Of a DNA stretch of 64,000 nt, positions 54,068 through 62,990 are shown piece after piece (within the stretch, counting starts at the first letter, position 1; each line of letters begins with the position of its first letter). Made by a program: the position numbers and the translations under genes. Origin of the DNA: Deltaproteobacteria bacterium. GTDB lineage: Bacteria; Desulfobacterota; DSM-4660; Desulfatiglandales; Desulfatiglandaceae. The stretch spans positions 1 to 64,000 of the forward strand of contig JAFDIV010000020.1 in NCBI GenBank assembly GCA_019307815.1, read 5' to 3'. Below the pieces are notes generated by a model that had not been told where the DNA came from, searched no databases, and saw only the letters and a list, made by a program, of their open reading frames with translations.

Positions 54068-55381
54068 TCAACCGTTCACTGAGAAGCTGCTGTCTTTGTT
54101 GATTTCCCGCCTTCTGGAAAAGAAGCCCACATTGATAGTAATGCCGGTATTTTTCAAAAAGAGCTGGAGAGGCTTCTTGTCGTGATCGTTTCCCTTTTCA
54201 CAATAATCGATCAGTTCAGCCATCAAGACACCCACCACCGGCGCGGTCTTGTACTGGTTTCCGCTGGTTCCTATTGCCATATAATAGCCTTTCAGATCAG
54301 ACTTGTCGTAAATGGGGATCCAGTCGGTTGAACAGTCGTATAAATCAGCTATCCCAAGCTGCTTATTGGGAATGCCAAGGGAAGGTATGCGGCGCGCAAG
54401 GCGGTAGACCTGGGCCTTGTACTGGGCATCTGTTATATTGCGGTTGAAGTTGTCCGGGTCATCAATCCAGTGCATTGGGTCGCATTTGGGGTCCTCGCTT
54501 CCCACGAGTATCATATTTCCCACCTCTGGCCGGAAATAGATTGCATTGTCTCCGTCTGAGGCATGATAACCGTTATTGTAAAAGTCAAATCCCTCAGGCG
54601 AGGGAACATGATGTACCTCGTGCCTCAGTGGCCTTGTCTTGATATTCATACCATCCAGGACCCCATCGGCCATGGCATTTATCAGAAAGGAATGGGGACC
54701 GGCGGCATTTATAACCACGGGGGCATCGATCTCTTCTCCACCCTTTACCGTAATGCCCAATACCTTGCCGTCCCTGGACCGAATACCGGTTACCTCCGTA
54801 TTGAAAAGGAACTCACCGCCTTTTGCCTCTGTGGCCCGTTGCAGGTTGTGTACCGAGAGCTGGGGGTCGTTCACGTAGCCGCTGCCCGGAGTATAGATAG
54901 CGCCCTCCAGCTTTCCCTTGGGCTCGTTGAAGTGTTCATCTTCTTCAGGTCGAGTCACAGGCCAAAAGGAATCATCACTAAATATGGGAATGTGCTCCAG
55001 CATCTCCTTTGCTGTCCACTCCTCGTACTCTACACCCACTGCATCGTAATGTTTTTTGACTTTCCGCCAGTCATGCCCTTTGCTCTTGATCAGGATGGAA
55101 CCTGTATTTCTGTATTCGGCCAGCCCTGCCTCGTCTTCTACCTCCAGGTACTTGGCCCAGTTTTGCCAATAAAAAAAGCCCTCATAGGCAAATGCCACGC
55201 CCTCATATGTGGAGTAATGGGCCCTCACGATAGCACAGGAGTTGCTTGTTGAACCATAACCGGCTGCGGGAAGCTTATCAATATTCAAGGTTTTGTATCC
55301 CTTCTTTGCCAGTTCAAAGGCGATGGCCGCACCAATAATACCGGCACCAATAATAATTGCATCATACTTCTTCTCTGCCAT
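54068..55381 (-). CDS. FAD-dependent oxidoreductase (DAO family), downstream of RpiR
   Basis: A flavoprotein of 437 residues. The dinucleotide-binding motif is IIIGAGIIGAAIAFELAKKGY near residue 7, and the C-terminal region has DWIPIYDKS and GYYMAIGTSGNQYKTAP, as in sarcosine oxidase beta and dimethylglycine dehydrogenase relatives. The ATG at 55381 is chosen over 55432 because it directly precedes the family start and follows AGGAGGGAGAAA. It lies 58 bases downstream of the RpiR gene on the same strand and probably shares its transcript. Substrate unknown; an N-methylated amino acid is likely. Confidence 0.86.
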   Translation of the reverse strand: MAEKKYDAIIIGAGIIGAAIAFELAKKGYKTLNIDKLPAAGYGSTSNSCAIVRAHYSTYEGVAFAYEGFFYWQNWAKYLEVEDEAGLAEYRNTGSILIKSKGHDWRKVKKHYDAVGVEYEEWTAKEMLEHIPIFSDDSFWPVTRPEEDEHFNEPKGKLEGAIYTPGSGYVNDPQLSVHNLQRATEAKGGEFLFNTEVTGIRSRDGKVLGITVKGGEEIDAPVVINAAGPHSFLINAMADGVLDGMNIKTRPLRHEVHHVPSPEGFDFYNNGYHASDGDNAIYFRPEVGNMILVGSEDPKCDPMHWIDDPDNFNRNITDAQYKAQVYRLARRIPSLGIPNKQLGIADLYDCSTDWIPIYDKSDLKGYYMAIGTSGNQYKTAPVVGVLMAELIDYCEKGNDHDKKPLQLFLKNTGITINVGFFSRRREINKDSSFSVNG

Positions 55382-55439
55382 TTTCTCCCTCCTACTCTCT
55401 CCCCTTCTAGAGGGGGCTATTCCCTCCTTCATTAAGGCA

Positions 55440-56309
55440 TCAGATTACCGGTCCATCCAAGTTGAAGAGGACATCATTTTCCCGGTACGCCTGCTCGAGC
55501 TTCTCCTGGTGTGCCTTCAGGGTATCTCCTCCACGGGCTATCATCTCCAAGGTGAGGCAATTGACAAGACAGGCCATGAGACTAGGACTACCTATAACGG
55601 GAAAATGGAGACAGCGGACCACAATATGTAGATCAGCAAACTGGTTGACAGGACAGGTAGTGCTGTCAGATACCACAAGAAGCTTCTGCTCCAAACGGCG
55701 TACCAGGCGGGCGAGCCGGATCAGTTCATTGGGATATCGAGAGGTGGCAAAAATGACCACCAGGCTATCCTTTGGAGCAATGGTAAGCCAATCAATGGAA
55801 GTGGAATCACTTCCACTTAGAATATGAACCTGCCCCCTGATCTTTGTCAAGGACCAGCCAAGATAATAGGCAAAGGTATAACTTAACCGTGAGCCAATGA
55901 CGTATATGGCAGTGCTTTCAAGCAACAAGCGGGCTGCATTGCCAATGGTTTCATAGTCTGCGGTCTCATAAAACTCCTTCAGGTTTGCGATTTCTTCTTC
56001 AACCACCCTGAAGAGCCTTTCTGCACCAGGCCCATCGGCCTTTGTCAGCGCCACCCTGTCAATCAGGGTCAATTGGGTGTCCACAAGCTCCCGCAAGTCA
56101 CGGATGAAATCGGCATACCCCCTATACCCAAGCCTGTCCACGAAACGTACCACAGTGGCCTCGCTGACCCCGGCTGCCTGGCCCAGTTGCCGAGTTGTCA
56201 TAAAAACCGCCTGACGGGGGTTTTCCTTTACGAAATCGGCCAATATCTGGCCTTTAGGGGTAAGAAAAGCCCGCCTTTGTTCCAACCGCTCTAAAAAGGG
56301 ATGTCCCAT
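55440..56309 (-). CDS. RpiR-family transcriptional regulator
   Basis: A 289-residue DNA-binding protein. The N-terminal HTH region is MTTRQLGQAAGVSEATVVRF near residue 37; the C-terminal SIS domain (YVIGSRLSYTFAYYLGWSL, LVVIFATSRYPNELIRLARL) binds a phosphosugar in relatives, but here the ligand is probably related to the adjacent amine-oxidising enzymes. It is transcribed divergently from the soxB-like gene across 215 bases that contain a perfect 18-base palindrome, a likely operator. It would regulate both directions. Confidence 0.9.
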   Translation of the reverse strand: MGHPFLERLEQRRAFLTPKGQILADFVKENPRQAVFMTTRQLGQAAGVSEATVVRFVDRLGYRGYADFIRDLRELVDTQLTLIDRVALTKADGPGAERLFRVVEEEIANLKEFYETADYETIGNAARLLLESTAIYVIGSRLSYTFAYYLGWSLTKIRGQVHILSGSDSTSIDWLTIAPKDSLVVIFATSRYPNELIRLARLVRRLEQKLLVVSDSTTCPVNQFADLHIVVRCLHFPVIGSPSLMACLVNCLTLEMIARGGDTLKAHQEKLEQAYRENDVLFNLDGPVI

Positions 56310-56392
56310 AGATTTCTACATTATTTCCTTCATTCCAGGAAGGCAATGGACAACCTTGCTAGTTTTTGTTTCATTTGAAGGGGTATTGAAAT

Positions 56393-56410
56393 ATTTTTTC
56401 TAGAAAAAAT
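56393..56410. promoter_or_regulatory. Perfect palindrome, candidate RpiR operator
   Basis: ATTTTTTCTAGAAAAAAT is an 18-base perfect palindrome between the divergent RpiR and sox genes. Its position, 29 bases before the -35 box of the sox promoter, suits a regulator binding site. Binding by the adjacent RpiR protein is an inference. Confidence 0.55.
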
Positions 56411-56438
56411 CAAGATTTTTCTTCTAAAACAAAATTAT

Positions 56439-56468
56439 TTGACAGTTTTTATTTCATTCTGCTAAAAA
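56439..56468 (+). promoter_or_regulatory. Promoter of the sox operon
   Basis: TTGACA at 56439-56444 and TAAAAA at 56463-56468 with 18 bases between. A start near 56475 would leave a 50-base leader before the ATG of the first gene. Confidence 0.65.
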
Positions 56469-56524
56469 CTGATTCGATTCCATGCACGTATGGCGAACCC
56501 CATTAAACCAGGGAGGATCAGCTC

Positions 56525-57736
56525 ATGAAAGTTGAGCGCTTGTGGGGCAAGTCGCCGTTCAGGTCCACCTATGATGCGGTCATGGTCGGCGGCGGAATAC
56601 ACGGTTTGGCCACTGCCTATTTCCTGGCCAAGGAACACGGCATGACCAATGTGGCGGTCATTGAACGAAGATACGTGGGTTTCGGCGGCTCAGGCCGAAA
56701 CACAGCCATTGTCCGGGCCAACCAGAGGACCCAAGGCAATATCAGATTGTATGACGAGGGACTCAAGCTCTGGCCCATACTGATCCGAGAGCTTGATTTT
56801 AATATGATGTTCCATAACTGCGGCAACCTGAATACCTTTCATTCCGAGGCTGCAATGGGGGCCGCACGCCTTGCCGTTTGCACGGCCCAACTGAGTGGTG
56901 TCAGGAGCGAGCTCCTTGACCGCAAACAGTGCAAGGAATTGATGCCTGCCCTCAACATTGAAGACAACATCACCTACCCTATTCTAGGTGGAATGTATCA
57001 TCCCCCAGGGGGGATTGTACGCCATGATGCTGCTGTCTGGGGTCTGGCCAAAGGGGCGGCCCGCTACGGCGTCCACATCCACCAGAATACCGAGGTGACA
57101 GGTATTAACGTGGCCCATGGCAAGGTAACAGGCATCCAAACAAGCAGGGGGGCCATTAAATCACCCCGGGTATTAATATGTGCTGGCGGGTATGGGGCCC
57201 TGATAGCTCAAATGGCAGGCATAAAACTGCCAATTCATCCCCTGACCATCCAGGCCATGGTTACAGAGCCCTTGAAGCCTGTGCTTAATCACGTCATATC
57301 TTCCGGGGCCTACCATGTATACGCCAACCAGACCCTGAAAGGGGAAATCGCCACTGGTGCCCACATGGATCCCTGGCCTAACTACACAACAAACACTACT
57401 CCTTATTATATGAAACATCAGGCAGAGGCCTTGACGGAGTTATTGCCCTGCCTAAAGGGCGTCAAGTTCATGCGCCATTGGGCCGGCATTGCGGACATGA
57501 CACCGGACATGGCCCCCATCATGCACGGCAACGACCCCATCGAAGGGCTCTACCTGGACGTGGGCTGGGGGTATTTCGGTTTCAAGTCAGGCCCCATAGC
57601 TGGCAAATACATGGCCGAATATATGGCAAAGGCGAAACGGCCTGAAATCCTAAAGCCCTTTTCCCTGCGCCGGTTCGAACAGTTCCGGCATACTGGAGAA
57701 ACCGCCGGGGCCTTTAGTTATGGACCCTGGAATTAA
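56525..57736 (+). CDS. soxB: Sarcosine oxidase beta subunit-like flavoprotein
   Basis: Catalytic subunit of a heterotetrameric sarcosine oxidase-type complex, 403 residues, in the cytoplasm. The FAD motif is VMVGGGIHGLATAYFLA near residue 21, with GRNTAIVRANQR after it. GGIVRHDAAVWGLAKGA near residue 160 contains the His to which FMN is covalently bound in known beta subunits. HWAGIADMTPDMAPI and GWGYFGFKSGP form the C-terminal flavin region. AGGA precedes the ATG. It is the first of four genes in the order beta-delta-alpha-gamma, as in known sox operons. Confidence 0.9.
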   Translation: MKVERLWGKSPFRSTYDAVMVGGGIHGLATAYFLAKEHGMTNVAVIERRYVGFGGSGRNTAIVRANQRTQGNIRLYDEGLKLWPILIRELDFNMMFHNCGNLNTFHSEAAMGAARLAVCTAQLSGVRSELLDRKQCKELMPALNIEDNITYPILGGMYHPPGGIVRHDAAVWGLAKGAARYGVHIHQNTEVTGINVAHGKVTGIQTSRGAIKSPRVLICAGGYGALIAQMAGIKLPIHPLTIQAMVTEPLKPVLNHVISSGAYHVYANQTLKGEIATGAHMDPWPNYTTNTTPYYMKHQAEALTELLPCLKGVKFMRHWAGIADMTPDMAPIMHGNDPIEGLYLDVGWGYFGFKSGPIAGKYMAEYMAKAKRPEILKPFSLRRFEQFRHTGETAGAFSYGPWN

Positions 57737-57747
57737 GGAGGTATCAG

Positions 57748-58008
57748 ATGTCATATACAATCACCTGCCCCATTTGTGGAAAAAGGGATCTACACGAATT
57801 TCGTTTTGGGAATGAGGAACGAGGTCCGGACCCGGACCAAGAGGGCTTGACCCCCAGGGCCTATTCCGAAGCAGTCCAGATGCACAAGGCCGTTGGCGGC
57901 CCACAAAAGGAGTGGTGGTGCCACCGGGACGGCTGTGGTCTCTGGTTCACCATTTGGAGAGACACCTTGACCGGTCGAGAGACAAACGAATCAGGGGATG
58001 TATCATGA
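57748..58008 (+). CDS. soxD: Sarcosine oxidase delta subunit
   Basis: A small zinc-binding subunit of 86 residues. CPICG near residue 8 and HRDGCGLWF near 63-69 supply the zinc ligands, and the ERGPDP and AVGGPQKEWWC stretches are those of the family. The protein has no catalytic role and stabilises the complex. AAGGAGG overlaps the stop codon of the upstream gene. Its TGA overlaps the alpha gene's ATG (ATGA). Confidence 0.93.
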   Translation: MSYTITCPICGKRDLHEFRFGNEERGPDPDQEGLTPRAYSEAVQMHKAVGGPQKEWWCHRDGCGLWFTIWRDTLTGRETNESGDVS

Positions 58009-60932
58009 CCAGACTGCCCCAGACACCCACTCAAAAAATCCACAGGAACAAGACGTTGAGTTTTTCCTGGCAAGGCAGGCCCATGAAAGGACTAAAGGGT
58101 GACAGCGTTGCCAGCGCCCTTTTTGCAAACGGGGTAAGAATATTTTCCCGCAGTATCAAGTACCACCGCCCCCGAGGGCTTTACAGCCTGGACGGGGAAT
58201 CTGCAAACACCTCGGTGGCCATTGACCACGAGTGCAATGTCAGGGCAGAGACGACTCTTTTGAAGGAAGGAATGCAAGTGAGGCCCCAGAACTCCCTGGG
58301 GCCTGTGGAAAGGGATCTGTTGGGCATCCTGGACAAGTTCGACGCCTTCATGCCAGCAGGGTTTTATTATCGGCTTTTCCACAAACCCTCCTTTTTATGG
58401 CCCTTGGCAGTAAAAGGGATACGCCGTATGGCCGGAACTGGTAAGGTGGATATAAATAAAGAATGGGTCCATGGGGGTTATCAGGAGCTATACCTGAATG
58501 CCGAGGTGGCGGTCCTGGGCGGAGGCCCGGCCGGGATGAGGGCCGCCCTTGCCGCAGCCGATTATGGGCTCAGGGTAGTCCTTTTCGAGGCCAGGCCCTG
58601 GCTTGGTGGGTTTTACGACTGGAGGACCAGAGAATACACCCCAGGCCAGCCCCTGTTCGAGCGGGCGAGCGGGTTGGCAGACAAGGTGAAGGCGCATGAA
58701 AACATTCGCGTATTTACCCACACCTTTGTAAATAACCTTTCCGGTGATAACCTGGTCACTGCCTTTCAGGTGGGGGGCGAAGATGACCCTTTTGTCCAGC
58801 GTTACATCCAGGTCAGGCCCCACAGCGTGGTTGTAACCACAGGGTGCATTGAGCGGCCCCTTATTTTTGAAAACAACGATCGGCCGGGAGTAATGCAGGC
58901 GGCCTGCGCCCTTCGTTTGGCAAGGACCTATGGATTGCTCCCAGGTTCAAGGGCTGTCTTCAGCGTTGGTGACGACCTGGGGCTTGAGGCTGCAGTGGAT
59001 CTTGCCAATGTGGGTCTCCAAGTCATGGCCGTAGCCGATGCCAGGGAAGGTGGCCATGACCCCGCATTGGTAACTGCACTCAAATCCAAGGGCATCCCAT
59101 TGTTCACTGGATGGGCCGCTTCACAGGCCAGGGGGAGAAAAGTGGTTAAGGGCGCTGTATTGGGAAGCTTAAATTCGCCTGCAAAGGAGGCCTTTGACTG
59201 TGATCTGCTTGTGGCATCGGCAGGACTCACCCCGCTCAGCGGCCCCCTTTCCACTGCCCAGGCCAGGTTTGCTTTTGATCCCCATACCAACTTCTTTCTC
59301 CCCACAGAGCTTCCCCCGCGGGTACACGCAGGAGGCAGGCTCCTGGGTTTCACCGACCCGGCCTCTATAGAGACATCAGGCACACTGGCGGGCCTGAAGG
59401 CGGCCCGTGACTGTGGTATTGATGTCCCATTGGGTGAGGTGGAAGAGGCACTAGCAGCTCTCCCTGGGCCTGCAAAGGGGTGCCCTGTGGTGCACGGCCC
59501 TGGTATTGGTGTGGGCCGGAAGTCCTTTATCTGTTTTGACGAAGACGGCACTTATAAGATAGCCAGGCAATGCGTGCAACAGGGTTTTGACCTGCCCGAG
59601 CTTGCCAAACGATTCGGCAGCTTTGGATTGGGACCATCTCAAGGTGGAATACCGGGACATAACCTGCCCCTTGTTCTCGCCGAGCTACGGGGTGAGCCCA
59701 TGGGGAATCTCCATCCCACAACCGTTCGCCCCCCCTTAGTACCTACTCTTATGGCCACATTGGCAGGTCCCAATTACGACATTTTCAAACGGACCCCAAT
59801 GCATGATCCCCAGGTGGAAGCAGGCGCCATATTCCGCCGTACAGGGGTCTGGAAACGGGCCAGGTATTTTTCCCAGGACCTAACAAGCGCCAGCGAGATT
59901 GAGGCCGTGCGAAACAGGGTGGGCATCATAGACGTATCCACCCTGGGGAAGTTTAGGTTGTTCGGCCCTGATGCCCTTTCAGCCCTCCAGCGGGTATATA
60001 TCTCCAACATGGGCCGCATCCAGGAGGGCAAACTCAAATACTCGGCCATGCTCAACCATGACGGTATGATCGTGGATGACGGCCTTGTAACCCGGGAGGG
60101 GGAAAACGAGTACTACTTCACCACCTCCACAGCGCGGGCAGGAAGCACCATTGAATGGTTCCGATACCACAGCAGGTATGAGGCATGGGACTTTCACCTG
60201 GTCAACCTTACAGACACCTTGGCAGCCATCAATTTGGCGGGCCCAAAATCAAGGGATGTCCTCTCCAAGCTGACCGATGCGGACCTGTCCAACGAGGCAT
60301 TTCCCTACATGGGATACCGGAAGGTCACCCTTGCAAGCCGGATACCGGTGCGGGTACTACGGGTTGGGTTTGTGGGAGAACTCTCTTATGAGCTTCATTT
60401 CCCTGCTTCTTATGGACAGAGCGTCTGGGATCTCCTCTTGGAAGTAGGCAAAGAATTTGGTATCCGACCATTTGGACTGGAGGCCCAGTTCGTGCTCAGG
60501 CTTGAGAAGGGCCACATTATCATCGGCCAGGAGACTGAACAGCGCGTCAATCTCCTGGATTTAGGGCTGGGTTTTTTGTGGGATCGACGGGACAAGGCCA
60601 GTAAAAAGATCGGTGCTCCGGCCCTTGCCTTTACCGAGGAGCAGTCGGGCCGACTCAAACTCGTGGGATTCCGCATGAACGATCCTTCAAAAACTCCCGG
60701 CGACGGATCGGTTGTACACGAAGGCAATGAGGTAGTGGGATTTGTCTGTACATCACGTTTTTCCCCTACCCTGAAGCAATCAATTGGAATGGCCCTGGTA
60801 AGAGACGATCTGGCAAAAGAAGGTAAAACCCTTCATATCTATCAGAACGATTCCAACAAGCCGCTTCGTTACACAGCCACCGTCGTACCCATGCCCTTCT
60901 ATGACCCGGAGGGGAAACGGATGAAAAGCTGA
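58005..60932 (+). CDS. soxA: Sarcosine oxidase alpha subunit
   Basis: A 975-residue subunit in several parts. The N-terminal 90 residues have the ferredoxin-like fold of the family (FSWQGRPMKGLKGDSVASAL, SIKYHRPRGLYS). Residues 165-520 form a dinucleotide-binding region (VAVLGGGPAGMRAALAAADYG). From about residue 600 there is a GcvT-like aminomethyltransferase domain (VGIIDVSTLGKFRLFGPDA, LGLEAQFVLRLEKGHII), which binds tetrahydrofolate and takes up the released formaldehyde as methylene-THF. The ATG at 58005 overlaps the end of soxD; a longer frame starting at 57912 lies within that gene. Length agrees with SoxA of known operons. Confidence 0.92.
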   Translation: MTRLPQTPTQKIHRNKTLSFSWQGRPMKGLKGDSVASALFANGVRIFSRSIKYHRPRGLYSLDGESANTSVAIDHECNVRAETTLLKEGMQVRPQNSLGPVERDLLGILDKFDAFMPAGFYYRLFHKPSFLWPLAVKGIRRMAGTGKVDINKEWVHGGYQELYLNAEVAVLGGGPAGMRAALAAADYGLRVVLFEARPWLGGFYDWRTREYTPGQPLFERASGLADKVKAHENIRVFTHTFVNNLSGDNLVTAFQVGGEDDPFVQRYIQVRPHSVVVTTGCIERPLIFENNDRPGVMQAACALRLARTYGLLPGSRAVFSVGDDLGLEAAVDLANVGLQVMAVADAREGGHDPALVTALKSKGIPLFTGWAASQARGRKVVKGAVLGSLNSPAKEAFDCDLLVASAGLTPLSGPLSTAQARFAFDPHTNFFLPTELPPRVHAGGRLLGFTDPASIETSGTLAGLKAARDCGIDVPLGEVEEALAALPGPAKGCPVVHGPGIGVGRKSFICFDEDGTYKIARQCVQQGFDLPELAKRFGSFGLGPSQGGIPGHNLPLVLAELRGEPMGNLHPTTVRPPLVPTLMATLAGPNYDIFKRTPMHDPQVEAGAIFRRTGVWKRARYFSQDLTSASEIEAVRNRVGIIDVSTLGKFRLFGPDALSALQRVYISNMGRIQEGKLKYSAMLNHDGMIVDDGLVTREGENEYYFTTSTARAGSTIEWFRYHSRYEAWDFHLVNLTDTLAAINLAGPKSRDVLSKLTDADLSNEAFPYMGYRKVTLASRIPVRVLRVGFVGELSYELHFPASYGQSVWDLLLEVGKEFGIRPFGLEAQFVLRLEKGHIIIGQETEQRVNLLDLGLGFLWDRRDKASKKIGAPALAFTEEQSGRLKLVGFRMNDPSKTPGDGSVVHEGNEVVGFVCTSRFSPTLKQSIGMALVRDDLAKEGKTLHIYQNDSNKPLRYTATVVPMPFYDPEGKRMKS

Positions 60933-60960
60933 CGTGTTTATCAAATGGTAGGAGAAAATC

Positions 60961-61575
60961 ATGGAAAATATCCAACGGAGATCTCCCATACGATTTGACA
61001 AAGAACCAGTACAAACAGAATATAGGGATGGCTGGCAAGTGGCCCTTTCCTATGGAGCAGGAAGTGGACCCCTCCTGATTGACCTGAGCCATCGACCCAA
61101 GTGGGATCTGCAGGACTCGGACCTCTCTCGATTTCGGCCATTCGGTCTGTGTATCCCTGAGAACCCCGGGCAGTGCATTTTTGAAAAGGGAATTCTCATA
61201 AACCGCATGAACCGGACCCAGTGTGCCATCTGGCAACTGGTGGGGGAAAACCCAGGGCCACTGGAGGAAAGGGCTTATACTGAAATCACCGACGGCCTCA
61301 CCCTGCTGGCACTTTCAGGTAAAGGAACTCTTGAGCTCATGGAGCGGGTCACAACCCTTGATCTGGGGTCCCCTTCCCTCACACCCCCATGTCTCATCCA
61401 GGGGCCGATCCTTCGCATCCCCTGCCAGGTCGTGCTGCTGCGCCGGGCCGGCCATGAGGCGACCGTGCTTTTTTCATTTCCCCGCGGCTACGGCCAGGCC
61501 ATGGCCGAGGCGCTACTTGATTCGGGAAAGGATCTGGGGCTCACTCCTGGAGGTGAGGCAGAGCTGGAATTTTGA
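60961..61575 (+). CDS. soxG: Sarcosine oxidase gamma subunit-like
   Basis: A GcvT-like protein of 204 residues with the family outline: FEKGILINRMNRTQCAIWQLVGENPGP, then VTTLDLGS with the LSxSG-type pattern before it, and a C-terminal SFPRGYGQAMAEALLDSGKDLGL. The gamma subunit of sarcosine oxidase has no cofactor of its own. AGGAGAAAATC precedes the ATG. It lies 28 bases after soxA. Identity is lower than for the other subunits, which is normal for this family; position in the operon supports it. Confidence 0.82.
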   Translation: MENIQRRSPIRFDKEPVQTEYRDGWQVALSYGAGSGPLLIDLSHRPKWDLQDSDLSRFRPFGLCIPENPGQCIFEKGILINRMNRTQCAIWQLVGENPGPLEERAYTEITDGLTLLALSGKGTLELMERVTTLDLGSPSLTPPCLIQGPILRIPCQVVLLRRAGHEATVLFSFPRGYGQAMAEALLDSGKDLGLTPGGEAELEF

Positions 61576-61590
61576 CCAAATGAGGTGGCC

Positions 61591-62769
61591 ATGCAAAGGA
61601 AACACTATGATGTGATTATTGTCGGTGCCGGAATTATGGGGGCATGTACCGCATATTACCTAATGAAAACAGATGAAAAACTTGATGTGGCCGTTATTGA
61701 GAGGGACCCCACCTATACCAGGGCCTCGACTACCCTATCCATGGCAAATATACGTGTGCAATTTGGACTCAAGGAAAACATACAGATCTCCCGGTATGCA
61801 TTGGAGGTTTTCAAGACCTTTGGACAAGATATGGAAGTGGACGGGGAGGCCCCTGATATCGGCCATCACATGATCGGAAACCTCTTCCTTGTTGATGAGG
61901 CAGGAGAGAGAGTTCGCAAAAAAGACCTTGAATTACAGCAGAGCCTTGGTTGCAAGGTGGAATGGTGGCCGCCCGAAAAGATTGTGGACCACTACCCCTT
62001 GTATAACACAAAAGGATATGTGGGCGCCACATTTGGGGCTGAGGATGGCATTATTGATCCTTATGCCCTGCTAATAGCGTACGTGAAAAAGGCAAAATCT
62101 TTGGGCGCTGAATTTATCAAAGGTGAAGTCAAAGAGATAAAGAGGCAGGGAAAGGAGGTGACAGGAGTCCGTTTGGCCTCAGGTGATGAATTGGGCGGCA
62201 AATTCGTGGTTAATTGTGCAGGGGCATGGGGACCGGAACTTGCCAGGACAGCGGGAGTAGAAATCCCCGTGATTCCGGTCAAACGCCAAGTCTTTGCACT
62301 TGATACCGCGGTCAAGCCTGGCGGAGACCTCCCCCTTACTGTGCTGCCCTCAGGCCTTTATTTCAGGACCGAGACAGGCGGGCTGATTCTCCTTGGAAAG
62401 TCCATGGATGAGGACCCTGTTGGATACGATTTCAGATGGGATGACAAAAGATTTATGGAGCTCCTATGGCCGGAGCTGGCCGAATTTGTCCCGGCCTTTG
62501 ATACCTTGAAGCTCGTGCGCGGATGGGCTGGGCTCTATGCGGTAAGCACCCTGGATGATAATGCCTTTATAGGCTGGTGGCCGGAGCTGAAGGGATATCT
62601 TATGGCCAATGGCTTCTCTGGTCACGGCCTTCAGCAGGGTCCGGCAGTGGGACGCTACCTTTCAGAGCTGATCTTGGGCATTCCTCCCAAACTGGACCTA
62701 TCCATATTCAGCCCTGAACGTATACTTGAAAACAGGCCCATATCCGATGATTCCTGGGCCATTGTCTGA
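61591..62769 (+). CDS. FAD-dependent oxidoreductase (DAO family), last gene of sox operon
   Basis: A flavoprotein of 392 residues. FAD-binding VIIVGAGIMGACTAYYLMK near residue 6, AGAWGPELARTAGVEIPVIPVKRQ in the middle, and NGFSGHGLQQGPAVGRYLSELI near residue 350 follow the sarcosine oxidase beta/ MSOX pattern. The ATG at 61591 is preferred over GTG 61585, with GAGGTGG overlapping the start region. It may be a second demethylating dehydrogenase (for dimethylglycine or another N-methylated compound). It is 15 bases downstream of soxG and very likely cotranscribed. Confidence 0.88.
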   Translation: MQRKHYDVIIVGAGIMGACTAYYLMKTDEKLDVAVIERDPTYTRASTTLSMANIRVQFGLKENIQISRYALEVFKTFGQDMEVDGEAPDIGHHMIGNLFLVDEAGERVRKKDLELQQSLGCKVEWWPPEKIVDHYPLYNTKGYVGATFGAEDGIIDPYALLIAYVKKAKSLGAEFIKGEVKEIKRQGKEVTGVRLASGDELGGKFVVNCAGAWGPELARTAGVEIPVIPVKRQVFALDTAVKPGGDLPLTVLPSGLYFRTETGGLILLGKSMDEDPVGYDFRWDDKRFMELLWPELAEFVPAFDTLKLVRGWAGLYAVSTLDDNAFIGWWPELKGYLMANGFSGHGLQQGPAVGRYLSELILGIPPKLDLSIFSPERILENRPISDDSWAIV

Positions 62770-62926
62770 ATTGCAGTTGGAGGGAAACAAGAAGAATTCC
62801 TCCAGCATCTCCGCAGCAAGACTCCAGTGAATCTGCCACGATCTGGCTAGAGTCGCCTCAGTTAAGCGGCTAAAGACACCTAATTATGCCCTCTGCATTA
62901 CAGATGCAGCAAAAACCAAAAAGGTA

Positions 62927-62955
62927 TTGACACTCCAATGCGTAAATTCTATTCT
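62927..62955 (+). promoter_or_regulatory. Promoter of the IclR gene
   Basis: TTGACA at 62927-62932 and TATTCT at 62950-62955, 17 bases apart. It is followed by an A-rich stretch and the palindrome at 62976-62990, so the gene's regulator site would lie in the leader. Confidence 0.75.
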
Positions 62956-62975
62956 TTAAAAAAATTGAAAAGTGG

Positions 62976-62990
62976 TTTCATATTATGAAA
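62976..62990 (+). promoter_or_regulatory. IclR-type operator overlapping the iclR start codon
   Basis: TTTCATATTATGAAA is a perfect palindrome with a central T that covers the ATG at 62985. The same sequence pattern recurs at 63761-63778 upstream of the POR gamma gene, which suggests a site for this regulator. Confidence 0.6.

Noticed and set aside
54563..55252. Open frame of 229 codons opposite the DAO gene
   Set aside because: Antisense shadow of a well-supported flavoprotein gene with no motif of its own.
58928..59551. Open frame of 207 codons opposite soxA
   Set aside because: Ser/Pro/Arg-rich antisense reading typical of GC-rich shadow frames.
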